Assembly (NCBI GenBank): GCA_003427395.1
Contig: BFEA01000293.1
Coordinates: 30,370 to 78,898 of the forward strand
Direction of reading: 5' to 3'
From: Chara braunii
Taxonomy: Eukaryota; Streptophyta; Charophyceae; Charales; Characeae
DNA: 48,529 bases
Below are positions 34,495 through 45,327 of this stretch, piece by piece; the first letter of the stretch is position 1, and each line of letters opens with the position of its first letter. Made by a program: the position numbers and the translations under genes. Below the pieces are notes generated by a model. The model was not told where the DNA came from and ran no database searches. It worked only from the letters and a program-made list of their open reading frames with translations.

Positions 34495-34820
34495 ATGGTA
34501 GCCGACGTCGTCACTGTGTCGAATGCAAAAGTATGGTTAAATACCCTTGTAAGGGTATTTGGTCCGACAGTATCCCGGAGCTCATTAACCGACGTCCCCG
34601 TCGCTTGGAGAACTATATGCAAACAACCGAAGGTTTTCGACAAGCAATTCGTCAAATCCCAATCATGGGATGAGATGTGGTTCAGGATTGACGTCGTCAC
34701 CTCACTTTTCATTACTACTACCGGGATTCTAACCCGGGTCTCCCACATTATAAAAATAACTTAATGACTTGAAGTGGGGATACTTGATCCGTACTACGGT
34801 ATATCAAATAGTTAAGTATG
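34495..34820 (-). mobile_element. tRNA-headed SINE-like element, copy 3 (outside repeat D)
   Basis: The head on the minus strand (about 34820-34720) reads GTAGTACGG...AAGTATCCCC...GTGGGAGACCCGGG and ends in a T arm CCGGG-TTAGAAT-CCCGG (5-bp stem, 7-nt loop). Its 3' part recalls tRNA-Asp/Glu. CCCAC/GTGGG could form an anticodon stem with extra bases in the loop. The body keeps GACGTCCCCGTCG (near 34601) and the palindrome at 34541-34558. This copy is not inside repeat D, so the element can occur on its own. Confidence 0.65.
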
Positions 34821-34839
34821 ACAACGCGCCTTTCCTTTC

Positions 34840-36040
34840 CCCACTCCCTTAGACTTTTGATCCAGACCTTCGTTGGTTGTTATCAGGGTTGGTGTTCGCG
34901 TACGAACTCATCCCTTCAAACGAGGGTCCTAACCGAGACCTTGGTTGCTCAACTCTTGATATCACTTGTCCAAAGTCGCCTGTTGTCTTGCCCGAAGTCT
35001 AATATAGGAGAACAACGGTCACTATCATGACCCACCATAGTCCTGCTGATCAGGCCGGAGCTGCGGCCCACCGCGTTGTTGCTTATCGGTGGTTGCCCTC
35101 GTTGGTTGCGCAATGATGGGATATTCATCCTATCTTTTCAAAATTCATAGATTTCAAGACTAATCTCGACCCCTTCGACATCCACCTGAACAAATCCCTT
35201 CACTGGGGTGGCCATCCCCTCTAGTCTCTCTTCTAGACCATAGTTGAAGTTTCGCTGCCTGGTTATGCTAGGTCAACAGCCCACGCTGGGAGTTACGTCC
35301 CAACGATGCCAATTTTTCACCATAGGCTTGGTAATTTATGCCCTCAGGTTAACCCTTGAGGTGAATGAATGATGCTTCTCTTTAGTAAACCAAATAAATG
35401 AAATTTTCCAAATAAATGGAGCAATCGTCAGGCTGCCACTCAGGGTCGTGCCCTCCAAGTCTTCGATCATAGCTCGGTGAGGCACGCATCTTGGGGTCAT
35501 TTTGTATTATAAGAAAAACCAATATTTAAAATGACATAAATATTTGTTGACTCTTTGCTTGTCTGAAACCAACAAAACAATCATCCCATCCAAATCCATT
35601 CGTAAAAACACAATGTTCTACCTCATGAGAGGTATTTGCCCATACCATAGCATGACATTTCCAATTATACATATAGATCAATCCAGCATTAGGTCATTCA
35701 ATCTTCTGCCGTTTTTCATTCATTCACTGACCTGCCCGTCCCTCTACCACCATTCCAGACCTCAGAGGATCCTTAAATAGTGATAGACGAAGGGAGGTAC
35801 TCATCATAAAAGAGACTTGACTATCATAGATACGGGAACGCACACAACGTGTAGTGTTTTGAAGTCCATAGCTCATTTGCCCATGATCTCGTACATATAA
35901 ATGTAAAATACAAGTATGATACAAAGTCTCATTAGTGACTCATCCACTCATCCTCATCTATTTCCCCTGAATATTCATGCATCCCGTCCTATTAAATTCT
36001 AACCCTTTCTACTTACGCATACACCCTCTCTTCTCAGTTC
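34840..36040 (-). other. Possible retroelement leader and LTR remnant; no gene called
   Basis: 35025-35130 matches 17510-17625. On the minus strand TTGGCATCGTTGGGACG (35305-35321) has the look of a plant-type primer-binding site region, and a short frame after it (about 35290-35150, with GLEERLEGMATPVKG) could be degraded gag. I could not find two matching LTRs, so this remains weak. 35330-36040 holds nothing else I can support. Confidence 0.3.
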
Positions 36041-36047
36041 ACAACTC

Positions 36048-38503
36048 TTATACCTCATATCCTAAAAAGTCAATCGCCAACCCCAACATCCTATGAAGCT
36101 CCATCCTATCACCCTCAGGTGTTCTGGGGATCATCTGCCCATTGCTAGCTACCAGTCTCCCTCTTGAGTTAAGTCTGATCATCCGTCTTCTAATATACTC
36201 AGCTAATATAGCACAACCATCCCTGAAATACCCCTCCTCTGTGCAGAAGAAACACTCTTTCGGGTCCTTGTTGTATCTGGCTCTCTTGGCCAGAGGTCTA
36301 CTTGAAGTCTCAGCTTGACTCCCTGCCCCCTCAGATGACTTCATGTCATGCTGCTCGCTCCTCTTTATGCCCTTCTGCTGAGGCACATCCAGATTTTCGC
36401 CTTTCTCTTCCAGTGGGCCAGATGGTACATCAATCCTTGGTTCTTCTTGTGGCTCTTTGTTGAATGAACATTCCTTTCCTGCCTCAGTCTGCTCATCCAT
36501 CCCTCCTCCTTCTTCCTTTGACTGAGGGGCCCCTTCTCTTCCTTCTGCCAATCTGATTTCAAACCTTCCCTCCTTCTGTCAATCTGATTTCAAACCTTCC
36601 CTCCTTCTGTTATTCCACCACTTTTCTGGTTTCATCCCCTCTCTCTTGATGGCTCAACTTGAGCTCTTTCATTCCTTTCAGTATTTCTTCTCATCTTTTC
36701 TCCCAGTCCTGACCCAACTTCTTTCTCTCAGAAATCTCCTCATCCAAGTCCAGCCCTTGCACGATGACCTCAGAACACAAACCTTCCACCTGCTTCTCCA
36801 CCCTTTTCCTCGCAGCCGCTTCTCCTCCAATTCCTTGTCCTTCATAGCCAGGGAAGCCTTCAAAGTGCCCACTTGTTTTTGTAGTTCCTCCTTTTCCTTC
36901 TTCAACTCCTCCACTTCCTTCTTCACCCCTTCCATATCTTCTATCAATTTTGTCACTTAGGCATCCCTCTCTTCTTCCTTCTTTCTCAACCTGCTTATTT
37001 CTTTCAAGAGCTCTTGGATGTAGTCCAAGAACCCTTAGGTGATGAGCTTAGTGCTCCCTTTGAGCCCGACCTGGGGTCCTCTGCTCACTGTATCCAGGTC
37101 TTCTCCAATTTTTTTAATTCTACCTCCTCCTTCCATTTCTCCCATTTTCCTGACAATCTCAGCATAGTCTTCAAAGAGCCTTGTGCACTTTTCATCCAAC
37201 ATATCATGCAGCCCCATCATTTTCTGCAAGTTGTCTGAACGTTTGGAACTTACCACTAGCTCTGAGAGGAACATCCTCTCAAACCTGGCATCCCACGTGG
37301 AGTTTACAGACAGGTCATCGTTTTGCATCATCCTGATCATGTAGTTCGTCCACCTTTTCCTCTTCTTTTCTCTTTGAGCTCTTTCCTCCTTACTCATCTG
37401 CCCTTCCTCCACTTCCTCTCTCAACTGGGATGGCTCACCACGCTCCACTTTTCTCTTTTTTGCTCCAGCTTCCACTCCCTTGCCTCCTTTTATCCTCACT
37501 TCTTCTTCACCCTTCTTTCGTTCCATCCCCTCTCTATCTCCAATTGGCCCCTTTTCCTTAGCTCTTACGACCCTTGGAGCCTTTGTCTCCCTCCTGGATA
37601 TTCTTTCCTCCTGTCTCCTGTTCTCTTCGTGCTCCTTTTTCCTTCTCACTCCTCTTTTCCTCTACCCTTTTTTTTCCAACCTCAATTGTTTTTTTCTCTT
37701 CAATCTTTCTCTCCCTCTGTGCCACGCTTGCCCCTAAGCTTCCTCTCCTCCTTTTTGGCGCTTCCCCCTTTTTCTTTTCACCTTCCTCTGCCTGGTCAGA
37801 CCCTCTGCTACTGCTCTTGGGGACAACCCCTGCGTTCTTCCTCAGTCTTTTTAAGGGCACATCTTCTTCTTTTTCATCCTCTGTCCCCCTTTCTTGAAGC
37901 TCATTCATCTCCCTTCCAATCCACAACCTCTTTTCCTGCAACCTTTCCTTCCTCGTCTGATCTTGTCTTGCCTGGGTGTATGCTATTCTCATTTCCACTG
38001 TTATTCTCTGCCAGATGCGACTCCCTTCCACGATCCCGTTCACTTCCTCCTTATCACTCCCCTCGGTTCTCTCAATCAACTGTTTCTTTTTGTCTTCCTC
38101 ACTCGATTTCTCTGTTTCAGTGACCAGCTGCAAACTGTCAATAAAATCCTCCAGATTTGTTCCATCAAACCTCAAGTCATCCTCAATTTCATTCCTTGGG
38201 AAGGTCCCCATGTCCTTCCACAATCTTACCATGCATGCTCTCCACCTCGTGCATTCAGTCGTCACTCCGTCAATCTTCTTCTTGTATATTCCTGCCCCAG
38301 TTACTTTTGCGAGTTTCTTCATATCATCCCACTCTCTTTTGAACTCATACTCCTCAAAATCTCGTAAAAATACTCGCAAGTTATCTCCAGATCTGTAAAT
38401 GGGCAACTCCTCCAGGTTCCTTGAGATTCTCTGATCCCTCCTCTGCCCGCCCTTTCTCAATTTAGGACCAGAGGGTCCTGCCCTGCCTCCTCTCTACGCC
38501 ATG
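36048..38503 (-). pseudogene. Decayed gag-like gene of a second retroelement type (gag 2)
   Basis: The minus-strand frame begins near the ATG at 38503 (third codon a stop) and continues as LRKGGQRRDQRISRNLEELP. A capsid-like part follows (about 38430-38000, with FPRNEIEDDLRFDGTNLEDF), then a Lys/Glu-rich linker to 37558. A frameshift lies between 37649 and 37558. The frame resumes as 37649-37035 (WTNYMIRMMQNDDLS), then a coiled-coil part near 36950-36830 (EVEELKKEKEELQKQV). The last frame, 36551-36048, holds a knuckle-like CFFCTEEGYFRDGC in which Tyr replaces the zinc-binding His. A 31-bp direct duplication lies at about 36548-36609. No protease or RT follows. The sequence differs from gag 1 and gag 3, so this is another element type. 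Not functional. Confidence 0.7.
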
Positions 38504-38877
38504 GCCTCTTCTCCCCAAGGGTCACGCCTGCACACAGAGAAGGAGCAAACGACAGGTACAAGGATCAGATCACCATCAAGGCAACACTTCCCATTAAAAA
38601 TAAGCTTGACAATGCTCCCTTGCCCGGTACTTACATGCATGCACATATATACATATACATATATATGCCTTTATATACATATATATATATGCCTGCATGT
38701 ATATACACATGTATATTCCTACTATACCTTTCATATTCATGTACATATAGACACACACGTATATATATATATATACATATATATATATACATGTTTGAAT
38801 GTATACTTAGGCAATGGGGTACGTACATGCATAGGTACTGATACACACATACATGCATAGGCACTTTCCCAGTCTAT
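38504..38877. repeat. Gap between two retroelement remnants, mostly TA/CATA microsatellite
   Basis: 38636-38800 is a TATACATATA-rich low-complexity tract. No LTR or polypurine tract can be recognised between the integrase end at 38878 and the gag 2 start at 38503. Confidence 0.8.
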
Positions 38878-40134
38878 TCAGGCTTTCTGTATTATAGCTG
38901 GGTGCACCTCTTCTCTGACTTGGAACTTCTTTAGTCTGAACCCCGAAACCCGGTACTTCCTTGAAGTCCCATCCATCTTTTCTAGCTCGTAGGCCCCATG
39001 AAGTCCATGCTTCCTGACTTTGAACGGTCCAAGTCAACGCTTGTTCAGTTTCCGCGACCACTACATTTTCAAAGAGGAATCGTAAAGTAGCACTGTCTCG
39101 CCAACTTGTAGAGGCTCGAGCCGCACTCTAGGGAGTTTGTCCCACCTTTCTTTATCTTTCCCCCGACTGTCTGCAACTTTTACAGCTGCTTCGTGAACCC
39201 TTTCTTCAGTGGCGCTGATCTGCCTTGCCCGTAGATCTAGCAGTTCTTCCAAAGTCAAATTATTTTTCAGGTCCTGCCTACGCCAAGTTTTCAGAAAACT
39301 CTCAATTGGAAACGTGGCGTGGCGACCATACTAGAGCGTCACAAGTGCATACCCAGTCGTCCTTCTTACAGTGATATTCTCCACAAAGAATACCGTTCTT
39401 AAGAACTTTGGTCAGAGGTTCGGCCTCCCACTGGTGCATTTGACCAGTAAGTTAGTAATCGTACTATGGTCTCTTTCGACCGGTGCATTTGCCTGTGGGT
39501 GAGCCCGAGTCGTGTAGTTACCAATGACTCCCAACTCGCTCAGTAACTCCTTCACTTCTCCACATGTGAATTTCGACCTCCTGTCCATCGTAAATTCCAA
39601 CACAAACGGATATCTGAGATAGTATTCCTTAATGCAATCTGCCAGCGGTACCCCGGTTTTATTCCTGATTGCTCTACCATCAACGAACCCAGGAAGGTTG
39701 TCCCTTGCGTCAAATATATAGTTATACCTTCCAAGACCCAGCGGCATAGCTAATAGATCCAAGTGAACCACCGCCCTTACTTCCTTGATGTACCTAGGAT
39801 GCAAAGATTCTTTGTATCTGATAGGTGATCGTACTTGACAGGGTACACACGACTCACAATACTTCCGAGTCATTTCAAACATTCCTTCCCAGTAGTAGAG
39901 TTTCATCGGCTTTTTGTAAGTTGCCGCGAAACTTCGATGTCCCCCAACTATCCCATCATGCAACGCAGCCACTACATCAATCTGACGATTCCTCCCACAT
40001 ACGACACGTCGCGGCGGCCCTCTCGTGTCCCTGATGAACAAGTGGCAAACTCTTACCACATAATGATCTTTCATCCTGAGAGTCTTTTCACTCACTTCTC
40101 TCTCTCTTTTATCTCCTGAGAGGAGCAACCCCAT
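38878..40134 (-). pseudogene. Ty3/gypsy integrase (pol, 3' part), interrupted
   Basis: The frame 40134-39412 has the HHCC zinc-binding motif (HDGIVGGH, later CESCVPC) followed by a DDE-type core. HLDLL carries the first Asp. TMDRRSKF is where DNGxxF is usual, with the second Asp kept. APVERDHSTI holds the Glu. A stop follows at 39412. The C-terminal part resumes at 39258 (LEPLQVGETVLLYDSSLKM), and the frame then runs on to the TGA at 38878-38880, with a TAG at 39061-39063 and a TGA near 39035. Its last part (GLHGAYELEKMDGTSRKY, then FRLKKFQVR) is the usual C-terminal domain of this family. It would insert element cDNA into the genome; this copy cannot. Confidence 0.9.
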
Positions 40135-40652
40135 TTCTTGATAAAATTTGTCGTATTCTTCCTTCCTGAAATCCTATGAGATCTCTTCCTGCTCAAATTC
40201 TCTTTCCTTTTCTTCATCGAATTCGTAATCATCCCCAATCACTATCTCGTCGGCTTTCACCATTCCTCTTTCATCATTCGCTTAAACTTGCAATAGGGAA
40301 TTCGTTAGGTTGTACATTCTCCCCATCATGGCTACTTGCTCGTCTGCCTGTTGGACTCCTGCTTCGATAGTTCGTGGCTCATCTATCATCCTATAGTTCT
40401 CTGCCAAAGCCAGTTCCATTATTCACTCTGCATTCCTTTCACCCCAAAAGTCCTCCTCCACTAATGGCGTGATTATCAGGGAAGGTTCCCTCATAAACTC
40501 GGGAGGTGGATGCCACATCGGATTTCCTCTCCTCATCTCCTTACTTTCAACGAACATGAACCAACAATTCACATGTGTACGCATGTCTTCTCCTTCCTCC
40601 AAAAACCCATCTACCGGAGGTATTTTTTCCTTGGACTCTTCCTTGTTTCCCA
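40135..40652 (-). pseudogene. Linker between RNase H and integrase
   Basis: The minus strand reads as an acidic, Glu-rich spacer in more than one frame (for example EEDFWGERNAE near 40430 and IGDDYEFDEEKEREFEQEE near 40225), joining RNase H to integrase. Stops and shifts interrupt it. No domain recognised. Confidence 0.55.
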
Positions 40653-41025
40653 CTCAATTCGGCTCATGCCATCTGTCATATTCTTGTTCCCAGGGATGCG
40701 TTCCAGCTGAATGTCAAACATCCAGATATAGGTAAGTCATCTGACAATGGCCGGGTCTGACGGCGAAAATTTTTTGAGCGAATATACCAGCGTTGTAGGA
40801 TCAATCTTGAGGTCAAACCTCCTCCCAAAGAGGTAATGCCTAAAGATTCTAAGGCATTGGAGGACCGCCAAGGCTTCCCTTTTGAATTGTGAGTAATTTC
40901 TCTCTGTTGAATTAAGCGTCCGACTTTCAAACCTTAGCGGCCTTTCCTTCTCTTGACTGTCCGCCTGAATCAAAACGCCTCCCAAGGCGGTTGGCCCAGC
41001 ATCAGTCTCAACTATGAAGGTCGTT
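40653..41025 (-). pseudogene. Ty3/gypsy RNase H domain, interrupted
   Basis: ETDAGPTALGGVLIQAD (about 41012-40960) carries the first catalytic Asp. REALAVL (near 40885) has the Glu and FDLKIDPTTL (near 40805) a further Asp. SRTLNSTERNYSQFK between them is typical of gypsy RNase H. A TGA follows IVR at about 40737, and readable sequence continues to IPGNKNMTDGMSRIEWE (about 40650). The domain would remove RNA from the RNA:DNA hybrid during reverse transcription. Confidence 0.88.
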
Positions 41026-41099
41026 CCATAGTTGCGTCAAAGTCTAGTACCCCTAATACCAGACCTCCTTCTCTGAATTCCTTCTTTAGTTTCTCCACC

Positions 41100-42184
41100 A
41101 CTTCTTTTTGATGGTTTTCTCATTCCCATTTTTGATCCTTTCGGACTAGCTTCCTTAGATGCTCTGTTTTGCTAGCAAATCTTTCTATGAACCTCCTCCA
41201 GAACCCACAGGTACTAAGGAAGCTTCGAACCTCTCCCACATTCTTGAAGGGAGTGGGCCATTGCAGAATCTTGTTAGTCTTCTTCCTATCAGGCCTTCGA
41301 CCATGTTTGTTGCAAATGTACCCCAGAATGGTTACCTCCTTTACGCAATGTCTTGACTTCATACCAATGGTAGTGAGGTTGTACTCTTCTAAGAGCGTTA
41401 AAACTTCTCTCAATCCTTGAACATGCTCTCATACAAACCTTCTTACCCCATGAGTCACTTCCAACTCATCCTTCTCAATAGGACCCTTGACGGCACGATC
41501 GTCAATGTATGGCTCGGTGATTTGAGGGTTGATTGGCTGCATTACCCTGATCATACTTCGTTGCACCATAGCCACAACGTTGGTCCATCATTTGGGTGCA
41601 ACATTCATATGGAGTAATCCTCTAGGCGTGTGCATTGCCGTGATAGGACGGTCTGCAGAATAAACCGAAAATTGATCATACCCTAAGTAGAGATCGATAA
41701 GTGATACAATCGATCTCTCTGCGCAGGATTCTGGTAGTTGATCAGCATTAGGCAATCCCCCAGCGTCCCTCACGACCGCGTTCAGCCGTTGAAGGTCCTG
41801 TACCCATTTGAGTACTCCGTTCGGTTTCACAAAACAAAATTAGGGAGAGGCATATGGTCCACTGGAGTACCCAGCAACATCCGTACGGATTTTTCCATCT
41901 AGATACTCTACCACCTTTCTGCGATCTTTGGGGTTGGGGTACTTAGCTCCTCGGACATTCAATGGTTCATGAGGTACGGTATGAATGCGGATCATCTCGA
42001 TCTTGTCCTCATCCAACCTCCCACGTTGATCATCGTTGAAGGCATACGCCCCATGCTTTCCGCGTATCAGTTTCTTTACCAAGTTCTCCTCTTGCCTCGT
42101 CAAAAACCCAGATTCTCCTATTATCAATTTCTTCTCAGTCTCTTCGTTGATGCGACAAGGCCCATTTTGAATGCCTTCCCTCAT
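41100..42184 (-). pseudogene. Ty3/gypsy reverse transcriptase, interrupted
   Basis: The N-terminal part is the frame 42184-41840 (YLDGKIRTDVAGYSSGPYAS near its end). Then 41830-41588 carries the finger and palm motifs KWVQDLQRLNAV, RDAGGLPNADQLPES and SLIDLYLGYDQF. The catalytic YIDD box lies at 41498-41509. The thumb and connection follow at 41413-41120 (ILGYICNKHG, LQWPTPFKNVGEVRSFLS). At least two stops interrupt it (TGA at 41588-41590 and one before 41413). All main RT motifs are present in order, so the parent was a complete Ty3/gypsy element. Confidence 0.93.
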
Positions 42185-42267
42185 TCGCTATGTCAACTCT
42201 CTTTCATGTTCATCGTATACACCTTTTTTCTGACTTACTAGGACCGGCACTGGGTGACTCTTCTTGT

Positions 42268-43042
42268 CTACCGTCTTGTACCTCCTTTTGGTCCTTTTGG
42301 AGCCCTGCTTGAGCCTACCCATAAAAAATATTGACCTGCAGCTTGTGCATTTGGCGCATGTGGTACTATTATTTGAGAAGAAGGAGGTGACCGGTAGACA
42401 AGATCGACCCTTCGTCCTTTTGGATCGCCTTGGATTTTCTCTGCGAGCGCTCTGACGGCGTCCGGGTCAGCCATCCTATAGGTTGATACCAGTTCTACTG
42501 CGTCACTGATATTAGTCAGGCTCAACACAAGCCCTTTGGCTTCTTCATCATCCGACTCTTCTTCTTTTTCTTCCCATTTTAGTTCTCTCCTCCTATTCTC
42601 TGACTCTTCAAACGTGTAGAATCCGACGTTGAGCCTGTTCTTCGAGCTATGCGGTCCGGTATTCCTACAAGTGATAACTTCAAAGTTCTCACAAGCGAGA
42701 TCACACAAGATGACAAATATGATGTCGTTATGCTTGTTCATAATGAGCGACTCGAACCTGCATAGGAACGACCTGCCAGTAATATTGGAAGATCTAAGTT
42801 GGGCATAACATAGAAACACGTACGTATTTTGACTCTCCCTATTTCTATTACTACGTTCGATGCGACCCCCGTGTATCCGGTCTTGCCGCTGACTCCGTTG
42901 AGAAACCCGCAGTAATTTTCATCCACTTCTAGTCCTAGTTTCGCCACGATTTCCCTGTTTATAATGTTCATCTTTGCCCCGGTGTCAACCATCCCAGGAT
43001 ACATCTTTCCCTTTATCATAACATCAATCGATCCCGTTCCTA
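42268..43042 (-). pseudogene. Retropepsin-like protease and downstream spacer, frameshifted
   Basis: MVDTGAKMNIINREIVAKLG has the active-site DTG (codons at 42978-42986). The flap and C-terminal part lead to LDLPILL. A frameshift follows near 42780, since the usual ILLGxxFL continues as GRSFLCRF in the frame 42819-42268. That frame also holds an acidic linker (WEEKEEESDDEEAKG) before RT. The protease would cut the polyprotein; this copy is broken. Confidence 0.87.
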
Positions 43043-43049
43043 CGAACTT

Positions 43050-43925
43050 TCAGTCCATCTTACTCCCTTCAACGCTCCAATTTGCTTCTTTGGGAATCAA
43101 ATCTCTCATCCGGACTGAGGCCACCCTTCGGCGTGATAACCTTACTTTCACCATTTCCCTTAGCTTAGGAGCCGAAGCGAGAATTTCTTTCAGGTTCAGT
43201 AGCTCATTGTGACCCTCTAATAACTTATTTACTAGACCCTCCAGGTCCACCCCTTCTTCGATCGACGTCTGATACTTTCTCTTCTTGCTTGGTGCCTCAT
43301 CCCTTTTAGATTTCCCTTTCTTAACTTCACTCTTCCTTCTCTTGGCCGTAATTTCTGCCTGTCTTTCTTCTTCTTCCCTAATTTTGTCATTCTCTTCTTC
43401 GTCACCCTCTACCATGATTGGCGGCTCTTCCCCCGCCGGTTGGGAGACCTGTGCCTGTTCCTTCGGAGGATTACCCCCAGCGGATCTTCTTGTAGCGAAC
43501 GGGACTGAGCCCCTCACACTTCTTTGACCCCCGCTGTTCCTTGCGGCCATATTGGTCCTCAATATCCTTGGGTTGGGTTTATTCGGCCCTTCACCTGATC
43601 CTCCACGTCCCATGGTAAATACCTTTGGGCATCCAACTCCGTCTTTCCCAGCTTTTTCATATATCCCTTGAAGTCTTAGATGCAGTCTTTGCATTTTGTC
43701 CATTAGATCTTTCATCCTATCAAACGTATTCCTGACGTTAATCCTAACGTTTTTTTCCTCTTCTTCTTCTTCCACAAGGGGTACATCTTTCTTGTTTTCT
43801 TCAATCCCCATCCTGCTTACATTTTCTTCCAATTCAGTTATATCTTTCACTCGTACTACTGGTTCTTCCTTTTCTTTCCAAATTCAGAACATCCCGGGGC
43901 ATTGGGACCAAGTTAGGCCACACGA
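43050..43925 (-). pseudogene. Charged spacer between gag zinc knuckle and protease
   Basis: A long open frame (43850-43050, in frame with sequence further upstream) of about 266 residues. It is Glu-rich at the start (VPLVEEEEEEKNV), then basic, with nuclear-localisation-like runs (AKRRKSEVKKGKSKRDE), and ends in VRLSRRRVASVRMRDLIPKE just before the protease. A TGA after SKMD separates it from the protease frame. I do not recognise a domain. It is unusually well preserved compared with the rest of the element. Confidence 0.65.
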
Positions 43926-43929
43926 AGAG

Positions 43930-45143
43930 CTTCTTCTCTTGTGCCCCCTGGAATCTTAGGATCAATCATCCTCCCTCTTTTGTCGAATACATCGCCATCT
44001 ATGTTTAATGTTATGAGTCCGTCACGTTCGTCAAACTTTCTAACGTGACATCACTTTACCGTGTGTCCTTTGATTCCACAGTAGGTACAAGTGCATTCAT
44101 TGTAATATATTCATCCTCTGTCATATCCCTGTCCGTTACATTGTCCATTTCCTCTACCATAGCCTCTTCCATAGCTTTGGTCGTAACCACAATCATACCC
44201 TTGCTGATACTCTTGCCCTATCGGATTTGCACCCCCTTAGGGCTGCCCGCAATTTTCACTTGACATTCTTAGTTTTTCTTTGACACTTTGTTAATTTGAC
44301 CGTTTCTTCCAGTTCTCCTTCTTCGACCTCTCCTTCTCCATCCTCCTCTTTCTTCTTTCTCTTTCCCGACGGTTGCGTTACCGTTAACACCTTTGCTGGT
44401 GACACCCTTTCCTTCAGTTCCTTTATCTCGTTTGCCATGTTGCTTAACACTTCTCCTAGTGCGCTATCCGTTCCTTGGACCGTCCCAACCGCCTTTCTTT
44501 TTTTTCGTCCGACCTTGATCTGGTGTTGAAATACTTGATCCATATTTGCAACCGCAATATTCCTTTTTATAATTTCCCAGGTTGTCTTCCTCCCCGTGGC
44601 TCCTCCTCGAGTCAGATCCATTGCCTCATACCCAGAAAATTTTCCCAGGAATATGACGCATTGCATTTCTTCAAACAACCCCGGGACCCTTTCGACTGTC
44701 TTCTCAAAGGTGTTGGTGAACGCCCTGATTGTGGTGAAATCATCTCTATTCATGTTATAGAGATGGTCAATTGTGAACAAGACGTCTCCTAGCTTAAACT
44801 TCTTTTGCATTCCCTTTTTAAACTCCGCCCAATCATTGTTGGTCTTTCTTACTTCCTCTTCCACGTCAGACGTGCATTCCCACCACACGTACTCGTACAG
44901 CTGAGCAAACTTTTCAGCTGGAGTCAATTGGTTAAAGATTTGTTTGAGTAGCTCCAACCAATGAGTCACCCTGTCCCCTTTGAAAGAAAAGATATATATC
45001 CTTGGTAGGTTGGACCTCTTTATCGCCCTTCTTTCTAGTAACTTAACGATTTCTGCCGCCGTGATTGGCGGCGCTCCGTTGACGTCGGTCTCCCCTTTTC
45101 TTCCTAGGTTTTCTGTTAGACCGTAAACCCTGTTAAAACACAT
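43930..45143 (-). pseudogene. Ty3/gypsy gag (element 1) with capsid and CCHC knuckle
   Basis: The frame 45143-44256 (295 codons, ATG start) is a capsid-type gag: FSFKGDRVTHWLELLKQIF, then DWAEFKKGMQKKFKLGD and FLGKFSGYEAMDL, and a basic, acidic-ended tail. After its stop a shifted frame gives a Gly/Tyr/Arg-rich stretch (GYGRGYGRGNGQ), then a CCHC zinc knuckle CTYCGIKGHTVK-x-C at 44048-44089, where the residue before the last Cys is a TGA. IDPKIPGGTREEALR follows near 43935. Gag would form the particle and bind RNA. The two unknown-protein copies lie directly upstream (from 45328). Confidence 0.88.
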
Positions 45144-45327
45144 AAAATGATAATAAATCCACCCTTCGTCACTAACTCGACATTTCCTTTACCCTTGTCT
45201 CTCAATGTCCGTATCCTATGTGACTTTGTACTCTTTTCCCTTAACTGTGTATATCTTCCAGAAGTACCCAGTCCCCGTGCCAAAAGCTTCTAACCATTCC
45301 AAATAATAAAGGGATATCATCTATAAA

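Larger units (their letters stand above)
38878..45143 (-). mobile_element. Decayed Ty3/gypsy retrotransposon internal region (element 1)
   Basis: The order gag, CCHC knuckle, spacer, protease, RT, RNase H, linker, integrase identifies the Ty3/gypsy (Metaviridae-type) order, as integrase follows RNase H. Total length about 6.3 kb. I count roughly ten stops and frameshifts, so the copy is old and inactive. Flanking LTRs, a primer-binding site and a polypurine tract could not be identified by eye. Confidence 0.9.

Noticed and set aside
37323-38398. Long plus-strand frames (up to 266 codons) rich in Ser, Pro, Leu and Phe
   Set aside because: They are the antisense of the Lys/Glu-rich gag 2 frame; their composition is what reading that strand backwards gives.
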